14,617 bases of DNA, from contig CAZXOC010000196.1 in the NCBI GenBank assembly GCA_964642165.1, positions 1 through 14,617 on the forward strand, read 5' to 3'. This document shows, piece after piece, positions 1-5,565 of the stretch (its first letter is position 1; every line of letters starts with the position of its first letter). The position numbers were made by a program, and so were the translations under genes. The notes below the pieces were generated by a model. The model searched no databases. It was given only the letters and a program-made list of their open reading frames with translations, and was not told where the DNA came from. This stretch comes from CAYRVX01 sp964642165 (GTDB lineage Bacteria; Planctomycetota; Phycisphaerae; SM23-33).

Positions 1-524
1 CGGTCCACGCGGAAGACGTCGTCGGGCGGGTCGCCCCGCCAGAGGAGGGCGATCCGCTCGACGCGGCAGCGCAGGGGGGCCCAGTCCGCCTGGAGCGCGG
101 CGACCAGCCCCTCGAGGCGGCCGCTGTCGCGCGTCTGGCCGACGCTGAGGTGCGGCGTGAAACCCGTGACGAACCGGCGGACGGCGTCGCAGTCCGCCGC
201 GACGACCTGGAGGGCGTCCTGAAGGCGGGCGAGCGGCTCGGCCGGCTCGGGCGCCAGCCACACCGTGAAACTGTCGCGGCTGTGCTTGAACCAGCGGAAC
301 TCGGCCAGCTCCGTCTCGAACGGCTCGACGCCCGCGACCGCCTCGCCCAGCCGCCCCGCCAGCCGGTCGAACGCCGCCCGCGGCCGGAAGGGGTAGATGA
401 GCGTCACGTGCGGCATCCATCGCCGGAACTGGCGGTCGTGCTCGCGGCGGATCGCCTGGATCGGCTCCCACACGTCCTCCGGCGGGACCCAGACGATCGC
501 CGTCTTGTGCGTTTGCGTGGCCAT
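1..524 (-). CDS. 2'-5' RNA ligase family protein (3' end beyond window)
   Basis: The protein starts at ATG 524-522 and runs off the left edge, so the C-terminus is missing; 174 codons are present. A GAGGG Shine-Dalgarno (SD) sequence lies about 6 nt before the start. Two histidine motifs define the 2H phosphoesterase / 2'-5' RNA ligase fold: H39-V-T41 in MPHVTLIYPF, and H125-L-S127 in TPHLSVG. They are about 85 residues apart, as expected for the two catalytic HxT/S motifs. Members of this superfamily (LigT/ThpR, 2_5_RNA_ligase2) ligate or hydrolyse 2',5'- or cyclic phosphodiester bonds in RNA or nucleotides in the cytoplasm. The physiological substrate cannot be told from sequence. It lies downstream of rsmG on the same strand with a gap of about 118 bp, so co-transcription is possible. 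The family call is firm; the exact reaction is not. Confidence 0.88.
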   Translation of the reverse strand, partial: MATQTHKTAIVWVPPEDVWEPIQAIRREHDRQFRRWMPHVTLIYPFRPRAAFDRLAGRLGEAVAGVEPFETELAEFRWFKHSRDSFTVWLAPEPAEPLARLQDALQVVAADCDAVRRFVTGFTPHLSVGQTRDSGRLEGLVAALQADWAPLRCRVERIALLWRGDPPDDVFRVD

Positions 525-642
525 GTGATTCCCTCGCCGCGCGCCCGGTCGCGGATCGGCCGCGCCCGGAAGCCGGTCGGTCGCGCGGGGCTTCCTCGCC
601 GGTATCATCGCACGCCCGCCGGCCTTCGTCCACCGCGGCGGG

Positions 643-1389
643 CTAGTCCGGCGGGGCGGCGGGCCGCAGGGCGCGGGCGGACGGGCGCGGGGTCCTCGCC
701 GCCAGGAGGAACTGCCGCCTGCCGCGGGCGTCGGGCAGCTCGATCACCTCGGACGCCCCGAGCGTCAGGCCGGCCTTGGCGGCCTCCCGCGCGGCGAGGC
801 CGCCCTCGTCCCGGAGAGCCGCGGGGGTCTTGTAGAGGACCGTGCAGGCGCCGGGTCCGCCGCTCAGCAGGCCGCGGGCCTCGCGGATGAGCTTCGGCGC
901 CGGCCCGACGGCGCGGGCGAGGACCACGTCGTAGCGCCCGGCGTGCTCGCCCGTGCGCGCCAGCTCGCGGGCGCGACCCGCCGCGACGCGGGCGTTGGCC
1001 AGGCCCAGCGCGTCGATCTGCCGGCGGACGAACTCGGCCTTCCTGTGCCTCGACTCGATGCCCGTGATGCGAAGCGTCGGGTTGGCCCACGCCAGCGGGA
1101 GCGTCGGGAAGCCCGCCCCGCAGCCGACGTCCGCGACGACGAGCGGCTCGCGGAGCAGCTCGGGCATCACCAGGCCGACCGACAGGCTGTCGGCTACGTG
1201 GAGGATCCAGTAGTCGCCCTCGTCGGTGATCCGCGTCAGGTTGGTCGTGCGGTTGGCGTGGAGGAGGGCCTCGTAGAGCCGCCGCAGCTCGCTCAGGCGT
1301 TCCAGGCGCCCGGCCGCCACGCCGCAGCGGCGGAGGAAGCCGAGCAGCCCCCGCCCCTCGCCCGGGCCTGTGCTCATCCCTGCCGACAC
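643..1389 (-). CDS. rsmG: 16S rRNA (guanine-N7) methyltransferase RsmG (GidB)
   Basis: RsmG methylates the N7 of a guanine in the 530 loop of 16S rRNA (G527 in E. coli) using SAM. The sequence shows the family pattern: an N-LTRIT segment followed by W..H..DSL, the SAM-binding loop VADVGCGAGFPTLPLA, the acidic IES after strand 2, and YDVVLARAV. The length of 244-248 aa is slightly above the usual 200-240. I chose GTG at 1389-1387 because GGAGGG lies 8 nt upstream. ATG at 1377-1375, four codons on, is the alternative and has only AGGG touching the codon. The reading frame stays open far upstream to 1878, but that part is a gene remnant plus low-complexity P/R/A sequence and is not RsmG. No mnmG, parA or parB neighbour is visible, so this is not the classical gidAB-parAB cluster. 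Confidence 0.93.
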   Translation of the reverse strand: MSAGMSTGPGEGRGLLGFLRRCGVAAGRLERLSELRRLYEALLHANRTTNLTRITDEGDYWILHVADSLSVGLVMPELLREPLVVADVGCGAGFPTLPLAWANPTLRITGIESRHRKAEFVRRQIDALGLANARVAAGRARELARTGEHAGRYDVVLARAVGPAPKLIREARGLLSGGPGACTVLYKTPAALRDEGGLAAREAAKAGLTLGASEVIELPDARGRRQFLLAARTPRPSARALRPAAPPD

Positions 1390-1713
1390 GGCGCTTGCCC
1401 TCCGCCGGTGGGGTCGGTCACGGCTGGGGCCGCGTTCGCGCCCTCGGGAGCGGTGCAGCTCCGGCGGGCGAAGCTGCCCCGGCGTCCGGGCCCGTCCGGC
1501 GGCGGGCCCGCGCCACGGCAGGATGGTAGACGATTCCGCCGGGAAGGTCACGTCCTTGGTTGGCCGCCTTGGCGGGGGGGGGGCGTCTCCGCGCCACTCG
1601 TCCCCGCCCGGCCGGGCGGCATGCCCCGAGACCGGAGGAGCCCCCGGCGGGGACGCAGGCCACGCAGCGGTTCGTGCCAGCGTTCGCGGCCGCGGCCGGG
1701 ATGGCGCCGCCGT
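1390..1713. other. Non-coding or decayed stretch upstream of rsmG
   Basis: I find no convincing gene here. Frames on both strands are open only because the DNA is GC-rich; they give proline/arginine/alanine low-complexity protein with no motif. The stretch holds the putative rsmG promoter and a run of ten G (1574-1583). It separates rsmG from the remnant to its right and probably represents eroded coding DNA. Confidence 0.5.
1523..1551 (-). promoter_or_regulatory. Possible sigma70-type promoter for rsmG
   Basis: On the minus strand GTGACC (1551-1546) and TACCAT (1528-1523) are separated by 17 bp. Each matches four of six consensus positions. The leader to the rsmG start would be about 130 nt. 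It is the best hexamer pair I see in this stretch, but this is weak evidence in GC-rich DNA. Confidence 0.28.
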
Positions 1714-2010
1714 CGGGGCTTCGCCCGGGATGTAGGGTGGGCGGAAGGCATCCCTGGGCGGGGCCTTCTCGACGACCGTCAGCACCGAGGCGCTCTCCAG
1801 CGTTTCGTAGGCTCCGCCGAGCCTGGCCGGCTTCATGCCGATCGTCGACACGACGGAGCAGGTGCCGGTGAGCTTCATCGGGAACTTGGCGCGAAGCGTC
1901 TCGTCGTATCGCGGGAAGAACTTGTGGTCGGTGCGGAGCCCCTGATTCCTGGCCGGCGGCGGGTCGACCTGGGTGCCGTTGACCTCGCCGTCCCAGCCCG
2001 GCGAGACCGA
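1714..2010 (-). pseudogene. Remnant of a larger protein gene, start and C-terminus missing
   Basis: Directly after the stop codon of the 154-aa gene (TAG at 2013-2011), the same minus-strand frame stays open for about 99 codons of ordinary, balanced protein sequence. It includes GWDGEVNGTQ, NQGLRTDHKFFPRYDETL, AKFPMKLTGTCS and DAFRPPYIPGE. It then dissolves into low-complexity P/R/A sequence that leads into rsmG. There is no start codon with an SD at its head; the first in-frame ATG is at 1878, inside the remnant. The composition and the match of frame quality argue for a true former gene. The W-D-G...P-P-A-R-N-Q-G and D-A-F-R-P-P-Y stretches resemble a planctomycete protein type that I recall only vaguely, so I give no function. 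A start-less fragment left by a deletion is the simplest reading. Confidence 0.5.
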
Positions 2011-2475
2011 CTACCGCTTCCTCAGCTCGTAGAACCCATGGCCCATGTACCGCAGCTTGCCCTGACGGACCAGTTCCTGCCAGACGGATTCCGGCCACTC
2101 ATTCGGCGGGACGATGGCGGCGGCGCTGGCGGCACCCTTGGACAACGGGCCGCGGCCGAGCTTCGATTCCTCATCGAGAATCGTCAGCGACTGCCGCTTG
2201 CGGAACGCCTGCAAGGCTTTCCTGCAGGTCTCCCTGCTTGGGACGTCCGCGGGGGCGCCCGGCGTGGGGGCGCGAAGCTGATCGATCAGCGTGGCCAAGC
2301 CAGGCATGTCGCGCATCCCGACGACGCCTGTGACGCGGCCGGGCGGCAGTTCGGTATTCTGCAGCAGCCTGTACACCTGCTTCCATTCGCCTGCCGCCTG
2401 ACGAGGATCATCGTAGCCTCGGATGGCAGTCATCAGTTCATCGAGTTTCGTCACTGTCGTCGGGGCGTCGGCCAT
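2011..2475 (-). CDS. Hypothetical protein, 154 aa
   Basis: ATG 2475-2473 is preceded by GGAAGG at about 7 nt, a strong SD. The N-terminal half (about residues 1-70) is probably helical, with KLDELMTAIRGYDD and EWKQVYRLLQNTELPPG. A linker rich in A/P follows (residues 68-82). The C-terminal half carries RKALQAFRKRQSLTILDEES, KLGRGPLSKG, IVPPNEWPESVWQELVRQG and ends GHGFYELRKR. The C-terminal block looks like a small DNA- or protein-binding domain, but I recognise no characterised family; I believe similar proteins occur in planctomycetes. It starts 15 bp after the stop of the 93-aa gene, so the two probably form one transcript. There is no signal peptide or membrane segment, so it is probably cytoplasmic. 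Confidence 0.75.
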   Translation of the reverse strand: MADAPTTVTKLDELMTAIRGYDDPRQAAGEWKQVYRLLQNTELPPGRVTGVVGMRDMPGLATLIDQLRAPTPGAPADVPSRETCRKALQAFRKRQSLTILDEESKLGRGPLSKGAASAAAIVPPNEWPESVWQELVRQGKLRYMGHGFYELRKR

Positions 2476-2490
2476 GCGAGGGCCTTCCTT

Positions 2491-2772
2491 TCAGGTCTTC
2501 TTGATCTCAGCCGCCACGGCTCGTGCATTCCGAAGAGCGGCACGCTCCAGAGGGTCCCTTCCGGAGTCGCCCATACCATCGCCGCCCCCAGTCTGGCGGC
2601 ACACCGCAAAGAAAGTCAAGCCAGGGCTCCCCAGCCGCTGGCGCAATGCTGTCTGCATGCGGCCCGCTTTCAGGCAGCCTGGCACCGTGACGAACTTGTG
2701 GTGATGTCCGGGCACTGGTGGCTTTCCTTTGCCTTTCACGCTCCCGGCTCCTTGGATCGGGCAGGCTCTCAT
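2491..2772 (-). CDS. Hypothetical small protein, 93 aa
   Basis: ATG 2772-2770 follows AAGGAG with a 5-nt spacer, and overlaps the stop of the preceding minus-strand frame as ATGA. That combination of SD and start/stop overlap is the main evidence that it is translated. The protein is basic and glycine-rich at the N-terminus (SVKGKGKPPVPGHHHKFV), then has CLKAGRMQTALRQRLGSPG, and ends in a helical-looking ERAALRNARAVAAEIKKT. I recognise no domain. It lies 15 bp upstream of the 154-aa gene in the same direction. An alternative is that only the C-terminal helix is authentic and the N-terminus is a decayed fusion. Confidence 0.45.
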   Translation of the reverse strand: MRACPIQGAGSVKGKGKPPVPGHHHKFVTVPGCLKAGRMQTALRQRLGSPGLTFFAVCRQTGGGDGMGDSGRDPLERAALRNARAVAAEIKKT

Positions 2773-2912
2773 ACACGCTCCTTAGCACTCCAGCGCCACC
2801 TGGCCGAGCAAGTTGTGCAACGGCCCATGGCCTTAACGAAGACCGCGGTGGCGTCACGGCCTCGCGTCAACAGGACGCGATCGCCGAATGATGCGACTGC
2901 CTTGACTTCCAA
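2769..2912 (-). CDS. Possible small protein, at least 47 aa, start uncertain
   Basis: The minus-strand frame ending at TGA 2771-2769 gives sequence of ordinary coding quality: VKAVASFGDRVLLTRGRD, then ATAVFVKAMGRCTTCSARW, ending WSAKERV. Its stop overlaps the ATG of the 93-aa gene and the SD of that gene lies inside its last codons, the usual signature of a coupled upstream gene. I see no ATG or GTG with an SD at its head. TTG at 2912-2910 is the only usual start near the beginning of good sequence. It may therefore be a truncated 5' remnant of the same small operon rather than a functional gene. The putative promoter of the plus-strand RRM gene overlaps its head. Confidence 0.35.
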   Translation of the reverse strand: MEVKAVASFGDRVLLTRGRDATAVFVKAMGRCTTCSARWRWSAKERV

Positions 2913-2930
2913 TGCGTCGCGAGTGACAAT
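2902..2930 (+). promoter_or_regulatory. Sigma70-type promoter for the RRM gene
   Basis: TTGACT (2902-2907) and GACAAT (2925-2930) are separated by exactly 17 bp; they match five and four of six consensus positions. Transcription would begin near 2937, giving a leader of about 117 nt before the RRM start codon. Long leaders are common in cold-shock mRNAs, where they govern translation. The link to cold regulation here is inference. Confidence 0.5.
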
Positions 2931-3053
2931 GGCCGTGGTTGGGGCCGGCGGTTGCCGCTCTCGACTCCCCGGGCCGGAATCGCAGCCTCTTTCGGACGGA
3001 TCCGGGAAAGCCGAAACGTAGGATCCACACGCCCTTATGACAGGAGAACCCTC

Positions 3054-3365
3054 ATGGGCAAGAAATTGTATGTCGGAAACCTGAGCTATGACGTGAACGA
3101 TGCGGACCTCTCGCAGTTGTTCTCGCAGTACGGCGAAGTCGGAAGTGCCAACGTCATTATGGACAAGATGACCGGCCGCAGCAAAGGCTTCGGCTTTGTC
3201 GAAATGTCCAGCGAGCAGGAAGCCCAGGCGGCGATGGCCGCACTGAACGGCAAGGATCACTCCGGTCGCGCGCTGACCGTCAACGAAGCCAAGCCTCGCG
3301 AGGAGCGGCCGGGCGGCCGCGGCCGAGGCGGCTACGGTGGTGGCGGCCGGGGCCGTCGGTACTGA
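3054..3365 (+). CDS. RRM RNA-binding protein, glycine/arginine-tailed (cold-inducible type)
   Basis: A single RNA recognition motif fills residues 4-80, with RNP2 LYVGNL at 5-10 and RNP1 KGFGFVEM at 44-51. The aromatic residues Y6, F46 and F48, which stack on RNA, are all present. The tail from about residue 84 is rich in R and G, with GRGRGGYGGGGRGRRY at the end. This is the standard layout of bacterial and cyanobacterial Rbp proteins, which bind single-stranded RNA and are often cold induced. Length is 103 aa. I chose ATG 3054 because AGGAGA lies 7 nt upstream and the RRM begins at once. An upstream in-frame ATG at 2952 would add a non-RRM arginine-rich extension without an SD. The next gene (51 aa) starts 73 bp downstream in the same direction. 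Confidence 0.93.
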   Translation: MGKKLYVGNLSYDVNDADLSQLFSQYGEVGSANVIMDKMTGRSKGFGFVEMSSEQEAQAAMAALNGKDHSGRALTVNEAKPREERPGGRGRGGYGGGGRGRRY

Positions 3366-3438
3366 CATTCGCGGGCCATATCAAGCGTACGCAGGGCGCG
3401 CCGGCAGGGATACCGGGCGACGGCCAAAGGCGGTCGAC

Positions 3439-3594
3439 TTGGCAAGACCAAGGTTCAACTTCGAGAAGCGACAGAAAGAGCTCGCCCGGAAGAAGAAGCA
3501 GGAGAAGAAGCGCCCGGCCGAACGGGCCCGCAAGAACGCCGACTCCACGGACCCCTCCGCCGCCGAGCCGCACGACGCCTCCGAATCCCCATAG
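3439..3594 (+). CDS. Small lysine/arginine-rich protein, 51 aa
   Basis: The start is TTG at 3439, with AAAGG about 10 nt upstream; the protein begins (M)ARPRFNFEKRQKELARKKKQ. A short N-terminal block ending in a highly charged K/R/E helix is typical of a small conserved bacterial protein that I recall in genomes carrying RRM proteins; its function is unknown. The tail ADSTDPSAAEPHDASESP is acidic and disordered. In-frame sequence upstream of TTG (from 3337) reads through the end of the RRM gene in another frame and is not plausible protein. The position right after the RRM gene suggests a nucleic-acid-related role or shared cold regulation, but nothing in the sequence proves it. Confidence 0.62.
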   Translation: MARPRFNFEKRQKELARKKKQEKKRPAERARKNADSTDPSAAEPHDASESP

Positions 3595-3616
3595 CCGTCG
3601 CCCGAAGAGCGGCCTC

Positions 3617-3784
3617 GTGAAGGGCGGGGCGAAACTGTGGCGCAGGCGAGCCAAGGCCAGCTTGGCGGCGCGAGACCCCAAGGGGGCAGCCGCAGGAGAG
3701 GCCCGCAAGGCCCGGCGGACGAATCATCGACAAGGGCCGATATGCCTCCGTGGTAGGATTGCCCCATGCCGCTGGTCCGACTGA
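3617..3784 (+). CDS. Possible basic mini-protein A, 55 aa, related to 4392-4529
   Basis: GTG 3617 opens a 55-aa basic frame with RRRAKASLAARDPKG followed by EARKARR. Its core matches the mini-ORF after the methyltransferase: KL..RA, A.RD.K.AAA.EARKA+R. The best DNA match is a 17-nt exact repeat. It ends 19 nt inside the methyltransferase gene in another frame. The SD is weak. The last 18 or so residues cross the methyltransferase promoter and start and look non-authentic, so this may be a damaged copy. I include it because two similar frames flanking one gene are unlikely to be chance. Confidence 0.28.
   Translation: MKGGAKLWRRRAKASLAARDPKGAAAGEARKARRTNHRQGPICLRGRIAPCRWSD
3696..3712 (+). repeat. 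17-nt direct repeat, copy 1 (copy 2 at 4477-4493)
   Basis: GAGAGGCCCGCAAGGCC occurs exactly here and at 4477-4493, 781 bp apart and in the same orientation. It lies in the same codon phase of the two basic mini-ORFs (encoding EARKA). The methyltransferase gene lies between the copies. Confidence 0.7.
3749..3759 (+). promoter_or_regulatory. Extended -10-like element CGTGGTAGGAT before the methyltransferase
   Basis: TGG-TAGGAT fits an extended -10 box (TGN plus a TATAAT-like hexamer). It ends 6 nt before the ATG, so transcription would start at or next to the start codon. A TCGACA hexamer lies at 3727-3732, but its spacing of 21 is long. The inner AGGA may instead act as an SD. The identical 11 bases at the same distance precede the gene at 7767. 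Confidence 0.4.
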
Positions 3785-4395
3785 ATCTGCCCGACGCCCT
3801 GCCGCCTGCCCCGCCGGGGGTGGCGAGGTTCATCGTCGATGCCCAATCGCGTATCGACTCCTTCATCGAATCCCGCCTGGCGGAGCCGGTTCATTCCTTC
3901 GTCCCCAGCGATTTCCCCCTCGTCTACGGCGCCCTGCGCCACGTGGCCGACGAGCACCTGGCGCCCGGGCCGCTCTTCTGCGAATGGGGCAGCGGCGCCG
4001 GCGTGGTCACCTGCTTGGCCGCGATGGTCGGCTTCGGCGCCTGCGGCATCGAGTTCGAGACCGACCTGGTGGGACTCTCGATCCGACTCGCCCGCCACTA
4101 CCACCTGAAGGCCGACTTCTGCCACGGCAATTTCGTCCCCCACGACGGGCAGGAGATCGCCGAGGAGGTCAGCGAGTTCGAGTGGCTCGCCGTCGGCGGA
4201 CCCGATCCGTACGACCAGATGGACCTGGAGATCGACGACTTCGACGTGATCTTCGCCTACCCCTGGCCGGGCGAGCAGCGCGTGATCGAACGCCTCTTCG
4301 AGCGTTTCGCCGCCGATGGCGCCCTGCTGATAACCTACAACGGTATCGAGAGCGTCCGCCTGTTTCGAAGACGCACGGCGAGGGCCGCGAGGTGA
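3766..4395 (+). CDS. Class I SAM-dependent methyltransferase, substrate unknown
   Basis: This is a 209-aa protein with a Rossmann methyltransferase core. The glycine-rich SAM loop is CEWGSGAGVV (C72 to V81), with the acidic residue E96 in GIEFE ending strand 2. DVIFAYPWPGEQ, near residue 160, is the motif IV region where catalytic residues usually lie. It ends in the strand-like GALLITYNGIESVRLFRR. About 65 residues precede the core (IDSFIESRLAEPVHSFVPSDF) and may form a substrate lid. No motif identifies the substrate, and no signal peptide or membrane segment is seen. ATG 3766 has AGGA nearby. The last codons overlap the GTG of a basic mini-ORF (GTGA at 4392-4395). It is flanked by a 17-nt direct repeat, so it may have been inserted as a unit. 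Confidence 0.85.
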   Translation: MPLVRLNLPDALPPAPPGVARFIVDAQSRIDSFIESRLAEPVHSFVPSDFPLVYGALRHVADEHLAPGPLFCEWGSGAGVVTCLAAMVGFGACGIEFETDLVGLSIRLARHYHLKADFCHGNFVPHDGQEIAEEVSEFEWLAVGGPDPYDQMDLEIDDFDVIFAYPWPGEQRVIERLFERFAADGALLITYNGIESVRLFRRRTARAAR

Positions 4396-4529
4396 ACGTG
4401 CGGCGAGGGCGGGGGAAGCTCGCCGGGCGGGCCGAGACGATCCCAGCCACCCGGGACGCCAAGCCGGCCGCCGCCCGAGAGGCCCGCAAGGCCAAACGGC
4501 AACAGCAGCCAGAGAGGATCCCCGCCTGA
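4392..4529 (+). CDS. Possible basic mini-protein B, 45 aa
   Basis: GTG 4392 overlaps the methyltransferase stop as GTGA, which allows translational coupling. The 45-aa product is strongly basic, with RRGRGKLAGRAE, then TRDAKPAAAREARKAKR, and ends ERIPA. It is related to the mini-ORF at 3617-3784. I know no named family for it. The basic, alanine-rich helix would suit nucleic acid or ribosome binding, but that is a guess. A weak hairpin (CGCCTG / CAGGCG, 4523-4540) covers its stop codon, without a T-run. Confidence 0.35.
   Translation: MNVRRGRGKLAGRAETIPATRDAKPAAAREARKAKRQQQPERIPA
4477..4493 (+). repeat. 17-nt direct repeat, copy 2
   Basis: Second exact copy of GAGAGGCCCGCAAGGCC (first at 3696-3712). 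It lies in the mini-ORF that follows the methyltransferase gene. Confidence 0.7.
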
Positions 4530-4548
4530 CAAGGCAGGCGAAATCCGA

Positions 4549-4577
4549 TTGACGATGGGCGACAGCAGCAGGACAAT
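4549..4577 (+). promoter_or_regulatory. Possible sigma70-type promoter upstream of the EVE-like gene
   Basis: TTGACG (4549-4554), 17 bp, then GACAAT (4572-4577). The -10 hexamer and spacing equal those proposed for the RRM gene. It would give a leader of about 170 nt to the EVE-like start; I see no authentic gene within that leader. It may act together with, or instead of, the element at 4699-4726. Confidence 0.38.
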
Positions 4578-4698
4578 ACGACCAGCCTGCAACACGAAAG
4601 CAGGCTCTGCGGGGACGGCACCTGCCAGGGATGGCCGGGCGGGACTTGGGGCTGCGGAACCCGCCCGATCGCCGGGCGGATCAGTTGCTTGGCGGAAG

Positions 4699-4726
4699 AG
4701 GACAGAAGTCCAGTTCGTGATAGACC
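4699..4726 (+). promoter_or_regulatory. Proximal promoter-like element of the EVE-like gene
   Basis: AGGACA (4699-4704), 16 bp, then TAGACC (4721-4726), preceded by TGA so that it reads as an extended -10. The ten bases CGTGATAGAC (4716-4725) recur in the promoter of the Cys-repeat gene (5503-5512), with further similarity on both sides. Confidence 0.38.
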
Positions 4727-4756
4727 GTTGTTCTGGTACCCATCGTGAGGAATTCT

Positions 4757-5269
4757 GTGAATATCTGGATCCAGAAGAGCCGGTTAATGCTCAAGGGCGG
4801 CCGTCGTGGGTGGCACTGCAACGCTTACCTCGACGGAATCAAGAATGATCCCAGTGAACGGTTCCCTTCGGGGGGCCGCAATTCCACGAAAAGTCCCCGG
4901 AGCATGGCGTATATCCGGCAGATTCAGACCGGCGATCTGGTGGTGTTGTATCAGGTTGATGACGAATCCATCCATGCGATAAGCCAAGCCGATTCCTGCG
5001 GCATGGAGGCCGACAAGGGCTCCAGACAGTACAACTTATTCTATCTGAAGCCGGCAGTTACGGCATTCCGGCTGCAACATCCGCTGACTCTCTCCGAGCT
5101 TCGATCCACAGGTTGCGATCCCAAGTGCTTTGGCCCGGGCACTACAGGTCGCGTATTCCCACTCACGACAGAGGACTTCGTTGGGATTATCAAAGCCACG
5201 GTACTGGTCAACCCCGACCAGACGGAGGAACTGTCGGTGTGGATGCAGGAAAGGTCTGCACACGCATGA
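4757..5269 (+). CDS. EVE/PUA-like domain protein
   Basis: The 170-aa product begins (M)NIWIQKSRLMLKGGRRGWHC, like the N-terminal strand of EVE-domain proteins (Y/W-I/L motif). It then has a basic loop, MAYIRQIQTGDLVVLYQVDD (about 50-69; GDLVVLYQ matches the EVE/PUA 'GD-V-Y' strand), SIHAISQA, NLFYLKPAVTAF, LTLSELR and VFPLTTEDFVGII, in the order expected for this fold. EVE and PUA-like domains bind modified bases in DNA or RNA; several act in restriction of modified DNA, others in RNA modification. The role here is open. I prefer GTG 4757, with GAGGA 5 nt upstream, over GTG 4745, whose codon overlaps that SD. Base composition is visibly less GC-rich than in neighbouring genes, which suggests acquisition by transfer. 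It stands alone, with about 230 bp upstream and 300 bp downstream free of other genes. Confidence 0.6.
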   Translation: MNIWIQKSRLMLKGGRRGWHCNAYLDGIKNDPSERFPSGGRNSTKSPRSMAYIRQIQTGDLVVLYQVDDESIHAISQADSCGMEADKGSRQYNLFYLKPAVTAFRLQHPLTLSELRSTGCDPKCFGPGTTGRVFPLTTEDFVGIIKATVLVNPDQTEELSVWMQERSAHA

Positions 5270-5448
5270 CGGCCTGTCGTCCCCCGGAGTCATCCGGCCT
5301 GCGTGGGGCCATGTAGAGCAGGCACCCAAGCCTGACAAGAGCTTCGCCGCCGACCCGTGCGGGACGCGGGGCGTTGGGTCCCGGCTGCTGCAAGGGCGAG
5401 AGGGAGCGGGAGATAGGGGAAATACCCGACCCGCTCGGCGGTGGGGGG

Positions 5449-5471
5449 GCGCGAAATAATCGCGCAAAAAA
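5449..5471. promoter_or_regulatory. Palindrome plus A-tract upstream of the Cys-repeat promoter
   Basis: GCGCGA-AATAA-TCGCGC (5449-5465) is a perfect 6-bp inverted repeat with a 5-nt centre. Six A residues follow (5466-5471), 12 bp before the -35 box. The position suits an operator and an UP-like A-tract. It could also be a minus-strand hairpin followed by other sequence, but no gene reads toward it from that side. The rest of 5270-5448 shows G-runs and GC-rich hairpins only. Confidence 0.33.
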
Positions 5472-5483
5472 CGGCGAAACTGT

Positions 5484-5513
5484 TTGACAGCAAGGGGACT
5501 TGCGTGATAGACT
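5484..5513 (+). promoter_or_regulatory. Sigma70-type promoter of the Cys-repeat gene
   Basis: Perfect -35 TTGACA (5484-5489), an 18-bp spacer, and TAGACT (5508-5513) preceded by TGA (extended -10). The leader would be about 46 nt, with the strong SD AAGGAG 9 nt before the ATG. It is the clearest promoter in the window. Confidence 0.62.
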
Positions 5514-5565
5514 GCTGTCTGCATTGCTGCGTGGGCTTGTCGCAGGAAAAGGAAGGAGTACACGC

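Noticed and set aside
614..643. GCCCGCCG / CGGCGGGC inverted repeat at the 3' end of rsmG as a terminator
   Set aside because: The 14-nt loop and lack of any T-run make a rho-independent terminator unlikely; such repeats are common in this GC-rich DNA.
1574..1583. Run of ten G as a phase-variation tract
   Set aside because: It lies in a stretch with no supported gene and not in a recognisable promoter spacer. It may also be a sequencing-length ambiguity.
943..3021. A 692-residue plus-strand open frame across rsmG and the small minus-strand genes
   Set aside because: No domain and no SD; it is antisense to rsmG, and its low-complexity R/P/A/G composition marks a shadow frame.
4549..4848. 99-residue frame beginning at TTG 4549
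   Set aside because: It starts in the -35 hexamer of a putative promoter, lacks an SD, and its C-terminal part is the EVE-like gene read in another frame.
5270..5448. Short frames between the EVE-like gene and the Cys-repeat gene as small genes
   Set aside because: No SD-supported start or recognisable protein; the sequence is dominated by G-runs and GC hairpins.
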